Shown piece by piece: positions 26,289 through 35,200 of a DNA stretch of 64,000 bases. The position numbers and the translations under genes were made by a program. The notes beneath the pieces were generated by a model. It did no database searches and was not told the DNA's origin. It saw nothing but the letters and a program-made list of their open reading frames with translations. Each line of letters opens with the position of its first letter. The first letter of the stretch is position 1. Source of the stretch: Flavobacteriales bacterium UBA5040 (GTDB taxonomy: Bacteria > Bacteroidota > Bacteroidia > Flavobacteriales > Weeksellaceae); NCBI GenBank assembly GCA_002415135.1, contig DIBY01000016.1, positions 421,595 to 485,594 of the forward strand, read 5' to 3'.

Positions 26289-26531
26289 TTAGACTTTTCC
26301 CCTAGTGAATAAGTTTACAATTGCTAACAATACAATTGCTCCAATTGTTCCAGTTAAAATTTCTCCGACTACGCCTTCACCCAGTCTTCCTCCTAATAAC
26401 CAATATCCGATAAAACCACCGACGATACCAACAACGATATTTCCGATTAATCCAAGACTTCCGCCTTTAAAGATTTGTGATCCTAACCAACCTGCGATTG
26501 CTCCGATAATCAATGTCCATAAAATTCCCAT
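26289..26531 (-). CDS. GlsB/YeaQ/YmgE-family membrane protein
   Basis: 80 residues, very hydrophobic, with three Gly-rich membrane helices (about 2-20, 26-46, 56-74). GAIAGWLGSQIFKG, GIVGGFIGYWLLG and TGTIGAIVLLAIVNL are the family blocks. These small inner-membrane proteins are linked to general stress in other bacteria, but the biochemical role is unknown. It is convergent with the DUF2207 gene. Confidence 0.9.
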   Translation of the reverse strand: MGILWTLIIGAIAGWLGSQIFKGGSLGLIGNIVVGIVGGFIGYWLLGGRLGEGVVGEILTGTIGAIVLLAIVNLFTRGKV

Positions 26532-26808
26532 AATGTTAAATTTTTTAATGTTTATAATTCTGTTATGCTAATCACTTTATCCAATTGTGTGCCGAAATTG
26601 TTGAAAAACTGATAAAAATCATTAAAACGTTCACTTTTCACAAATTTAAGTCTAAATGCGATATGTTAAATTAAAGGAAGAAGTTTCATAAAATAGATAC
26701 GATTAAACTTTTTATAATAAGATCACTTTTGGTTTCAAACCTACACTTCTCATTGAATTTAGCGAATCATCGTCCTATTTATGACCCATTTTACTCGGGA
26801 AAATTCCG

Positions 26809-26816
26809 TATCTTTG
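26809..26816 (+). promoter_or_regulatory. TAnnTTTG -7 box of pnp
   Basis: TATCTTTG matches the consensus and predicts a transcript start near 26822, giving a leader of about 60 bases before the pnp ATG. The 353-base region 26532-26884 holds nothing else that I can name apart from the leader hairpin. Confidence 0.6.
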
Positions 26817-26848
26817 CACACGAAAATTTAAATATTTTAAATAGTAAC

Positions 26849-26866
26849 GCACTCAATACGGAGTGC
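26849..26866 (+). promoter_or_regulatory. Leader hairpin of pnp mRNA
   Basis: GCACTC-AATACG-GAGTGC is a perfect 6-bp hairpin in the predicted pnp leader, 18 bases before the ATG. PNPase controls its own mRNA through a leader stem in enterobacteria; a similar role here is only an analogy. Confidence 0.45.
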
Positions 26867-26884
26867 TAAAGACGATCAAATTTT

Positions 26885-29152
26885 ATGAATGCTCCACAAG
26901 CAATTATTGAAAAAATTCAATTAAGTGATGGTAGAGAGATTACCATCGAAACAGGAAAATTAGCGAAACAAGCTAATGGTGCTGTAGTAGTAAGAATGGG
27001 CGGAACAATGCTTTTAGCAACAGTTGTAGCCAGTAAAGACGCCAAACCGGGTGTTGACTTTTTACCTTTAACAGTAGATTACAGAGAGAAATTTTATTCA
27101 GCAGGGAAAATCCCGGGAAACTTTTTCAGAAGAGAAGCAAGACCATCTGACGAAGAAATTTTAACAATGAGATTAGTTGACCGCGTTTTGCGTCCACTTT
27201 TCCCATCGGATTTCCATGCAGAAGTTCAGGTGATGATTTCCCTGATTTCTTATGATAAAGAATGTATGCCAGAATCTTTGGCAGGATTAGCCGCTTCTGC
27301 AGCAATCGCAATTACCGATATTCCTTTCAACGGACCAATGTCTGAAGTTACTGTTGCCAGAATCGACGGAAAATTAGTGGTGAATCCAAGTATGGAAAAT
27401 TTAGCGAAAGCTGATTTGAACATTATGGTTGGCGCAACCAAAGATTCGATCGTAATGGTAGAAGGTGAAATGGAAGAAATTTCTGAACAGGAAATGATCG
27501 AAGCCATTAAATTTGCACACGAAGAAATTAAAGTTCAAGTTGCAGCTCAAGAAAGATTAGCCGAAAGAGTTGGTAAATCTCTTCCAAAAAGAGAATACAC
27601 GCACGAAGATCACAACGAAGAAATTCGTGAAAAAGTTTGGGCAGCCACTTATGATAAAGTATATGAAGTTGCAAAAACTGCTTCTGCTAAAGAAGAAAGA
27701 CATGATAACTTCCAGGCAATTTTAGAAGACTTCCTAACTCAGTATTCTGAAGAAGAATTAGAAGTTGCTAAACCTTTCGCAAAAATCTATTTCCACGATG
27801 TAGAAAAAGAAGCAATGCGTCAAATGATTCTGAACGAAAAAATCCGTTTGGATGGAAGAACTCCGGAAACGATTCGTCCGATCTGGTCAGAAGTTGATTA
27901 TTTACCAGGAGCTCACGGTTCTGCAATCTTTACACGTGGAGAAACTCAGTCATTGACTGCGGTCACTTTAGGATCTGTAAAAGATGCCAACATGGTGGAC
28001 ACGGTTGCCATCAACTACGATCAAAAATTCTTCTTACATTATAACTTCCCACCGTTCTCAACGGGTGAAGCAAGACCTTTAAGAGGAACTTCAAGAAGAG
28101 AAGTAGGTCACGGAAACTTAGCTCAAAGAGCTTTAGCAAAAATGATCCCTACAGAAAACCCTTACACCATCCGTATCGTTTCCGATATTTTAGAATCAAA
28201 CGGTTCGTCTTCAATGGCAACTGTTTGTGCTGGAACTTTAGCTTTAATGGATGCAGGTGTTCAAATTTCAAAACCGGTTTCCGGGATTGCAATGGGATTG
28301 GTAACTGATCCAAAATCAGGTAAATTCACCGTACTTTCTGACATCTTAGGAGACGAAGATCACTTAGGTGACATGGACTTCAAAGTAACAGGAACTGCAG
28401 ACGGAATCACGGCTTGTCAAATGGACATTAAAGTGGAAGGACTTTCAATGGACATTATGGAAAAAGCACTGATCCAGGCGAAAGACGGAAGATTGCATAT
28501 CCTTAATGAATTATTGAAAACGCTAGACGCACCAAGACCAGACGTGAAACCACACGCACCGAAAATGGAAGTATTGGAGATCTCCAAAGACTTCATCGGA
28601 GCGATCATCGGACCTGGAGGAAAAATCATTCAGCAAATGCAGAAAGATTTCGAAACGGTTATCGCGATTGAAGAAATTGGCGAAATCGGAAGAATCGAAA
28701 TTTCCGGTGTTAGCAGAGAGAATATTAACGCAACGATTGCAGCAATTAACGAAATCTGTTTCGTGCCTGTAGTTGGAAGCGTGTACAACGGTAAAGTTGT
28801 TAAAGTAATGGATTTCGGAGCATTCGTAGCGATTGCAAAAGGAACAGAAGGATTACTTCACATCTCAGAAATCGAATGGGCGCGTTTGGACAAAGTTCCG
28901 TACAACGAAGGCGATATGGTAGAAGTGAAATTCATGGGTTACGATGACCGTAAGAAAATGAAACTTTCAAGAAAAGTTTTGTTAGACCGACCAGCTCGTG
29001 AAGAAAGACCTCAAGGTGATCGTCCACAGGGAGATCGTCCTCAATACAATAATGACAGACCAAGAGAAAATCGTCCACAAGGCGACAGACCTCAGAGAAG
29101 AGACGACAGACCGGAAAATAACGGACCACGTCAAGACGATAATCAGAACTAA
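26885..29152 (+). CDS. pnp: Polyribonucleotide nucleotidyltransferase (PNPase)
   Basis: 755 residues. Two RNase PH domains (about 10-230 and 330-560) are joined by a helical domain; a KH domain (about 575-635, 'IGAIIGPGGKIIQQMQ') and an S1 domain (about 640-710, 'GSVYNGKVVKVMDFGAFVAI') follow. It degrades RNA by phosphorolysis. The catalytic second core has FNYDQKFFLHYNFPPFSTGE-like sequence and DILGDEDHLGDMDFKVTGT. The tail beyond the S1 domain is a repetitive Arg/Asp/Pro-rich stretch (ERPQGDRPQGDRP), common in Bacteroidota PNPases and likely disordered and RNA- or protein-binding. A terminator follows. Confidence 0.98.
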   Translation: MNAPQAIIEKIQLSDGREITIETGKLAKQANGAVVVRMGGTMLLATVVASKDAKPGVDFLPLTVDYREKFYSAGKIPGNFFRREARPSDEEILTMRLVDRVLRPLFPSDFHAEVQVMISLISYDKECMPESLAGLAASAAIAITDIPFNGPMSEVTVARIDGKLVVNPSMENLAKADLNIMVGATKDSIVMVEGEMEEISEQEMIEAIKFAHEEIKVQVAAQERLAERVGKSLPKREYTHEDHNEEIREKVWAATYDKVYEVAKTASAKEERHDNFQAILEDFLTQYSEEELEVAKPFAKIYFHDVEKEAMRQMILNEKIRLDGRTPETIRPIWSEVDYLPGAHGSAIFTRGETQSLTAVTLGSVKDANMVDTVAINYDQKFFLHYNFPPFSTGEARPLRGTSRREVGHGNLAQRALAKMIPTENPYTIRIVSDILESNGSSSMATVCAGTLALMDAGVQISKPVSGIAMGLVTDPKSGKFTVLSDILGDEDHLGDMDFKVTGTADGITACQMDIKVEGLSMDIMEKALIQAKDGRLHILNELLKTLDAPRPDVKPHAPKMEVLEISKDFIGAIIGPGGKIIQQMQKDFETVIAIEEIGEIGRIEISGVSRENINATIAAINEICFVPVVGSVYNGKVVKVMDFGAFVAIAKGTEGLLHISEIEWARLDKVPYNEGDMVEVKFMGYDDRKKMKLSRKVLLDRPAREERPQGDRPQGDRPQYNNDRPRENRPQGDRPQRRDDRPENNGPRQDDNQN

Positions 29153-29173
29153 GAAGATCTGAGATTAGATAGA

Positions 29174-29202
29174 AACTCCCAAAGTAATTTGGGAGTTTTT
29201 TT
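29174..29202 (+). terminator. Terminator of pnp
   Basis: Perfect stem AACTCCCAAA / TTTGGGAGTT (29174-29183 with 29188-29197) and a T run, 21 bases after the pnp stop. Confidence 0.9.
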
Positions 29203-29266
29203 ATGATTTGTAATTCCAGAAATTTCTTCTAAACTTTTTTCGTATCTTTTTTTTAAATTAGAAAAG

Positions 29267-30625
29267 ATGCAAAACTTATTCTCCAAAGTTAGAAACGCTA
29301 TTGAAATATTCAAATCAATTGATCTGGATGAACTCTCCAAAATATCCGGAAAAGTAGATCTTCCCAAAATGATGGAAGGTTTTTCAAAAATGAATGATAA
29401 GCAGATCAAAATGCTCATGCGCGCCATTGATCCGGAAAAAAAGAAAAAAGATTTGCCACCGGTTGATGGTGATTTCTACGATGTTTTCGAGACATTGACG
29501 CCGGAACAAAAAGAAATTCAACTCAAAGTTCGAACGTTTATGGAAACGGAAGTTAAACCTTTGGTCAATGATCACTGGCTGCATGATTCTTTTCCTTTTG
29601 AAATTATTGAAAAATTTAAGAAACTGAATGTCTGCGGCGTCACTTACGAAGGGTATGGCTGTCCTGGTTTACCTTTTCTAATGGAAGGCGTTTTGGCCAT
29701 GGAAATGGCAAGAGTTGATGCCTCGATCGCGACTTTTTTCGGTGTTCAGTCCGGACTTTCGATGGGCTCGATTTATCTATGTGGATCGGAAGCGCAAAAA
29801 CAAAAATGGTTGCCTGCAATGCAGAATTTTGATAAAATTGGAGCCTTTGGTTTAACGGAACCGGAAGTGGGTTCCGGCGCGGCAGGCGGTTTAACCACAA
29901 CCTGTAAAAAAACACTGGAAGGTTACATTCTGAACGGTCAGAAAAAATGGATCGGCAACGCTACTTTTGCGGATGTCATTATTATCTGGGCAAGAAGTCT
30001 GGATGATGGCGAAGTGAAAGGTTTCATCTTAGAAAAAGACAATCCCGGCTTTAAGGTCGAAAAAATTAAAGGAAAAATGGCGCTTCGAATTGTGCAAAAC
30101 GGTTTGATCACTTTAACTGACTGTTTCATTTCTGATGAAAATAAATTAGAACACGCCAATTCTTTCAAAGACACCGGAAATGTTTTGCGCATGACCAGAG
30201 CCGGCGTGGCGTGGATGGCGACCGGTTGCGCAAGAGGCGCGTACGAAAGTGCTCTCGCCTACACCAAAACCCGCGAACAGTTTGGGAAACCGATCGCTTC
30301 TTTCCAGATGATCCAGGGACATTTGGTAGAAATGCTTTCTAATTTGACAGCAATGCAAACCATGGTTTTCCGTTTGTCTGAAATGCAGGATGAAGGGATT
30401 TTAAAAGACGAACACGCCTCGCTCGCCAAAGTATTCTGCACCATGAGAACCCGAGATATTGTTTCCAGAGCGCGCGAAGTTCTCGGTGGAAACGGCATTT
30501 TATTGGAATACGACGTTGCCAGATTTGTCGCCGATGCCGAAGCCATTTATTCCTATGAAGGCACGAAGGAAATTAATTCTTTGATTGTTGGGAGGAGTAT
30601 TACGGGGTTTAGTGCGTTTGTGTAA
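29267..30625 (+). CDS. Acyl-CoA dehydrogenase family protein (glutaryl-CoA dehydrogenase-like)
   Basis: 452 residues. An atypical N-terminal extension of about 75 residues (helical, Lys-rich, 'LMRAIDPEKKKKD') precedes the normal domains: helical N-terminal, beta-barrel (GAFGLTEPEVGSG, NGQKKWIGNATFAD) and C-terminal helical bundle (TREQFGKPIASFQMIQ). IYSYEGTKEINSLIVGR has the Glu of the glutaryl-CoA dehydrogenase/ACX4 subgroup as catalytic base. It should oxidise a short or branched acyl-CoA with FAD; the substrate is not decidable. The P450 gene follows after 64 bases on the same strand, so the two may be one unit. Confidence 0.85.
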   Translation: MQNLFSKVRNAIEIFKSIDLDELSKISGKVDLPKMMEGFSKMNDKQIKMLMRAIDPEKKKKDLPPVDGDFYDVFETLTPEQKEIQLKVRTFMETEVKPLVNDHWLHDSFPFEIIEKFKKLNVCGVTYEGYGCPGLPFLMEGVLAMEMARVDASIATFFGVQSGLSMGSIYLCGSEAQKQKWLPAMQNFDKIGAFGLTEPEVGSGAAGGLTTTCKKTLEGYILNGQKKWIGNATFADVIIIWARSLDDGEVKGFILEKDNPGFKVEKIKGKMALRIVQNGLITLTDCFISDENKLEHANSFKDTGNVLRMTRAGVAWMATGCARGAYESALAYTKTREQFGKPIASFQMIQGHLVEMLSNLTAMQTMVFRLSEMQDEGILKDEHASLAKVFCTMRTRDIVSRAREVLGGNGILLEYDVARFVADAEAIYSYEGTKEINSLIVGRSITGFSAFV

Positions 30626-30689
30626 TTGATTAACGACAATATCTTTTCAAAAATTTCCCATAATTTCACCACAAATCTAAAACAGAACC

Positions 30690-32021
30690 GTGTACAATTA
30701 CCCACCAAAAGTCAGTGAAAAAAATATCTGGAAAACTTTGTTGAAGTTGAACAGTGATCCGATCGCTATTATTTCTCAAAATTTTCAGGAACTGGGAGAA
30801 ACCTATACTTTAAATTCCTTTTTGGTGAAAAAGCGGTTTGTCTTTAGTCGTGATCCCGAACTGTTTGATTATGTGTTGCGGAAGAATCAAAAGAATTATG
30901 AGAAATCTGCCATTCAAACCCATGTTTTAGGGAAATATCTGGGCAAAGGTTTACTGACGAATACCGGCAAAAACTGGCTGAAACAACGCCGGCTTATTCA
31001 GCCCAATTTTAGCAACAAAAATATAGAACTGCTGCATCAAACGATGATCGATGAGATCAACGCCACCATCGAAATTCAGCTCAAAAATGAAACGATCGAT
31101 CTTTATAAGATGACCAACAGTCTCACTTTTAATATCATCGCGAAGACTTTATTTGGCAACTCCATCGACTATACGCAGATCCTGAGAATTTCAGATTCTA
31201 TTACGGAAATTCAGAAAATGTTCATCAAAGAAGTGCGAAAACCTTTTTTAATGTCCTGGTATACAATTTCGGGACAACTGAAAAAACACCTGCAACTGTC
31301 CGAGGAAATGCGTGCGGTTTTCCGGGAAATTATTCTGAAAAGGCAAAGTGAAACGGGAGACTATCATGACATTTTGCAAAATCTACTGGAGAGCAGGTAC
31401 GAAGACAGCGGCGAACCCATGGCGATGGAACAGTTGATCGACGAGATCATCATCCTCTTCGTGGCCGGACATGAAACTTCGGCGAATGCGTTGGCATTCA
31501 CCTTATTTTTAATTGAGAATAATCAGCATGAAAAGCATTTATTAGTAAAGGAAATTGAAGATCTGGGCGACGATTTTTTAGCCTTAAAAACGCTTTTTGG
31601 AAATTCGAAAACAATGACCATCATCAAAGAATCCTTGCGATTGTATCCACCCGCGTGGATCATCGACCGCGTGGCTTTAGCGGATGATTCTTTTAAAGGC
31701 TTCTCCTGGGAAAAAGGGACGATCGTAGAATTTCTGCTTTATGATATGCATAGAAATCCAGCCGATTGGGAGCAACCTAATTCTTTTCTGCCCGAAAGGT
31801 TTCTTGATGAAGACATTAAAAGTAAACCATATTATCCTTTCGGAAATGGAGCGAGACACTGCATCGGCGAACATTTTGCCTATATGGAAATGATCCTTTT
31901 CTTAAGATTAATCTATAAAAAATACGAATTGGAACTGGAGACCAAAGAAATAAAAACCATCGCGTTGATCACTTTGCGACCAGTGGAATTGAGAGGGAAG
32001 ATTGTTGCAGTTTCTTTTTAA
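30690..32021 (+). CDS. Cytochrome P450
   Basis: 443 residues. The I-helix oxygen-binding motif AGHETSAN (about 255), the K-helix ESLRLYPP (ExxR), and the heme-thiolate loop FGNGARHCIG near 385 are all present, so it should be a functional monooxygenase. No membrane anchor; it belongs to the soluble bacterial class that resembles CYP4/102-type fatty-acid hydroxylases in the ExxR region. The only plausible start is the GTG at 30690: a stop codon lies four codons upstream and no ATG is near. No ferredoxin or reductase gene is adjacent. Possibly co-transcribed with the acyl-CoA dehydrogenase. Confidence 0.92.
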   Translation: MYNYPPKVSEKNIWKTLLKLNSDPIAIISQNFQELGETYTLNSFLVKKRFVFSRDPELFDYVLRKNQKNYEKSAIQTHVLGKYLGKGLLTNTGKNWLKQRRLIQPNFSNKNIELLHQTMIDEINATIEIQLKNETIDLYKMTNSLTFNIIAKTLFGNSIDYTQILRISDSITEIQKMFIKEVRKPFLMSWYTISGQLKKHLQLSEEMRAVFREIILKRQSETGDYHDILQNLLESRYEDSGEPMAMEQLIDEIIILFVAGHETSANALAFTLFLIENNQHEKHLLVKEIEDLGDDFLALKTLFGNSKTMTIIKESLRLYPPAWIIDRVALADDSFKGFSWEKGTIVEFLLYDMHRNPADWEQPNSFLPERFLDEDIKSKPYYPFGNGARHCIGEHFAYMEMILFLRLIYKKYELELETKEIKTIALITLRPVELRGKIVAVSF

Positions 32022-32110
32022 TAGGAGAGTTTTGGTAAAAAAAAGCAAATGAAAATTAGCATAATAAGGAGGAAGATTAATCATAATTTCTCAGCAATTT
32101 TTTGTCGCGC

Positions 32111-32189
32111 TTTGTCTTTCCGTAGGGATCTACGCCGGTGGGATTGACTTCATCGAACCACTTCGTTAGGTTTCCTATGGAAAGACAAA
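32111..32189. repeat. Long stem-loop element between P450 and helicase genes
   Basis: A 16-bp stem with one G-T pair (32111-32126 with 32174-32189; arms TTTGTCTTTCCGTAGG / CCTATGGAAAGACAAA) encloses a 47-base loop that itself contains GGTGG and CCAC. There is no T run suited to a simple terminator. It looks like a small interspersed element at the edge of the helicase gene. Confidence 0.6.
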
Positions 32190-32289
32190 ATTGGTTTGAT
32201 TTTTAACTGACGCTGTAAAGAAGTTGATTGTATTGCATTCCAACCAAAATTTCCTACTTTTAATCCACCATAACTTTCCCACAAATTCA

Positions 32290-35200
32290 ATGCTTAACCT
32301 CACTCCAGAAATATTCGAAGCTTTTCAAAAGAAACTGAAAACCGGTAACCGACGTGGTGTTCACCTCAACGCCATTCCCGGAAATTCGCGGTATAAATTG
32401 GATCTCGCGCAACTTTCGGAAATTCATAAAAGTTTGCCGGAGCATTTTATTGTGAATCTTTTGACGCAGAAAAATGTTTCTTTTAAATTTTCGATCCACG
32501 ATCAAATTGTGGCGGAAGATCCTGAGGATTCATCAAGCAGAATTCTTTCTTTCGAAGATGAAAAGGTAGAGTCCGAAGAAATTGAAAAGAAAGAAGATCA
32601 AACATCGGCTGAACTTCCAAATGACGCAACGAAAGACAAGAACAAGGAAAAACTGTCGCGAAGTTTAGAAAATCTGATCTTTCAAAATGAAGTCATTTAC
32701 TCCGAAAAAGGCGTTAATTCTTTGGGGTTTGGTTTTCCGATCCTGATCCGGAAAGATGTTTCTGATGGACAGATTTCGGCTTCTCCCCTACTCATTTGGT
32801 CCATCAACATCAAGCCGACCAACGAAATGAATACCTGGAAAATCAGTCGGGCGGAAGATGATCCGATCTATCTGAATGAAGTTCTTATCAATCATCTGCA
32901 AGGGGATTCTGGGGTGATCCTGAACCAACTCTCAGACGAAATGCTGTCGGATGGTAAAATTGATAAACCGGAACTTTTCAATATTTGCGAAACTATTTTA
33001 AGTCAGTTAAAAGTTACGCAGAACCTGGATTTCATCATGAATAATTATGCGGAAATTCCGGCCATCAAAACGAAAGCGGTTTACGACACTTTACTTCCAA
33101 AGAAAGGCGAAGGTTTCATTATAAAATCTGGAATCTTTTCTATTTTTGAAGTCCAAAAGCAGAATATCATTAACGATTATGAAGTTTTAAAAAGCAACTT
33201 CAAACATTTAGAAGATCCGGCAAAAGTTCCGTTTCAACCGATCACTTCCATCGAAACCGATCCTTCGCAACAGGGAATTCTGGAATCGTTGAAATCCCAA
33301 AACAAAATTTTGATTCAAGGTCCGCCCGGAACTGGGAAAAGTCAGACTTTGACGGCGGTTTTGGTGAATGCTTTGGAAAATCAACAGAAAACCATCGTGG
33401 TTTGCGAGAAACAAACTGCTCTTGAAGTTCTGTACAACGCACTTCATAAAATGGGTTACGCTCGATATTGCACGATGATCAAAGACAGTATTTCAGACCG
33501 GAAGCTCGTGGTGAATTCTGTCAGAAATCTAATTGATCCGGCAGATTTTAAAAAACCGATGCAACTGTATTCTTCGCAGTCTTTAAACGATCAGATTGCG
33601 GAAATATCAAGTCACCAAAACAACGTCAACGCTGTTCATCATTTATTGAATATCCAATTATTGCCGCAGAAAAACTGGTCGGAAATTGTCGGAAATCTAC
33701 TGAAATTTAAAGATGTGAACGAAACACTGGATCTGCAGGATTCTATCTTTTCATTTTCAAAAGAAGAATTTTTCGAAATTGAAACTTTGCTTAATGAAGG
33801 AGAATCTCTTTACAAAGAATATGAACCTTGTAGAGCTTCGTCTTTTCTGAATACGGAGAAATTGATAAAGGAAAATTTTCTAAGCAGTTTACAAAATTTA
33901 GATCAATCGTTCCAGGGTTATCAAAAATTCTGGGAGGAAATCCAAATACTTATTCGGGATTTTCAGCCCATTTACATCGAAAAGAAAAAGCAGGAATTTG
34001 GGCAAAATTTACAAAAACTGACTTCTCTTATCAATGAGACAGAAATTATGACTTCTACCTTGAACTCTAATTCAGACGAGTTTTTACCAGAAGTCACAGA
34101 AAGTTTCTTTTATAAATTGAGTGCCTTATTTTCATCAACGAAAAAAAGGAAAATTCAGAATCAAAAAAGATTAATTGAAATTTCTTCTTCCATAAAAGAG
34201 ATCAGTTTAAATCCGCTTTTTCCGGCAATTGAGATCTCCGGAAATCTTTGGAACAACAAAAATGAGATCATTAATTATCGTCAGAAATCAGAAATTGCAC
34301 AAACTCAGTTTTCCTTAAACATAGAAGAGAATTATGAGTCGCTGGATTTTCTAAACCTTTTTGACGCAGCTATTTCGGGTCGGGAAACTGAAACTATTTC
34401 ACAAAAAATTCAGAATTTAAAGAAGTTCATTTTGAATGATGGTTGGATCACCAATACTGATTTTGGAAATACGTATCTACAAACCAAAGAACGGTTAAAG
34501 ACGGTCTTCTCCCAATATTCCGCCCTTCGAAATGATGCGTCGAATCCTTTGTTGGCAGAATACAATTGGTTTTCTTTTCATCACAATCTGTCTTTTTTCC
34601 AGAAAGGTTTGCTGGAGAAATTGTATCCACTTCAAAACTGGAAATCTTCTTTTCTTTCTGCTTACTTTTCCCTTTTGCTAAAATATCACAGCGATGAGAA
34701 ACTTAATTTCAACGAGCAGCAATACGCGGAAATTATTAAAAAACTAAAAATATTCGGTTTTACACAGAAAAGTTTCATTGAACAATTTTGGAATACGGCG
34801 CAACAGGAAGCCGTGAAAAATTTCGAGAAAAACAATAAAGATATTACGGTTGCGAACCTTTACAACAAACGAAGCAGCATCAATCACACGCGATTAACGC
34901 TGCGACAAATTGCCCAAAAAGACATTGATCTTTTCACGACATTTTTTCCTATTATTTTAACGACGCCGGATGTTTGCAGTAATCTTTTTCAGAACAAAAA
35001 TTCCTATTTCGAATATGTAGTTTTTGATGAAGCGAGCCAGCTAAAACTGGAAGATAATCTACCGGCTTTGCTCAAAGGAAAAAACATCATCATCGCGGGA
35101 GACGAACATCAAATGCCGCCGTCGAATTATTTCAGTAAAGTTTTTGACGGTTCTACCGATGATGAGTATGAGTTGGAAGGCGAAAACGAAATCATCACCT

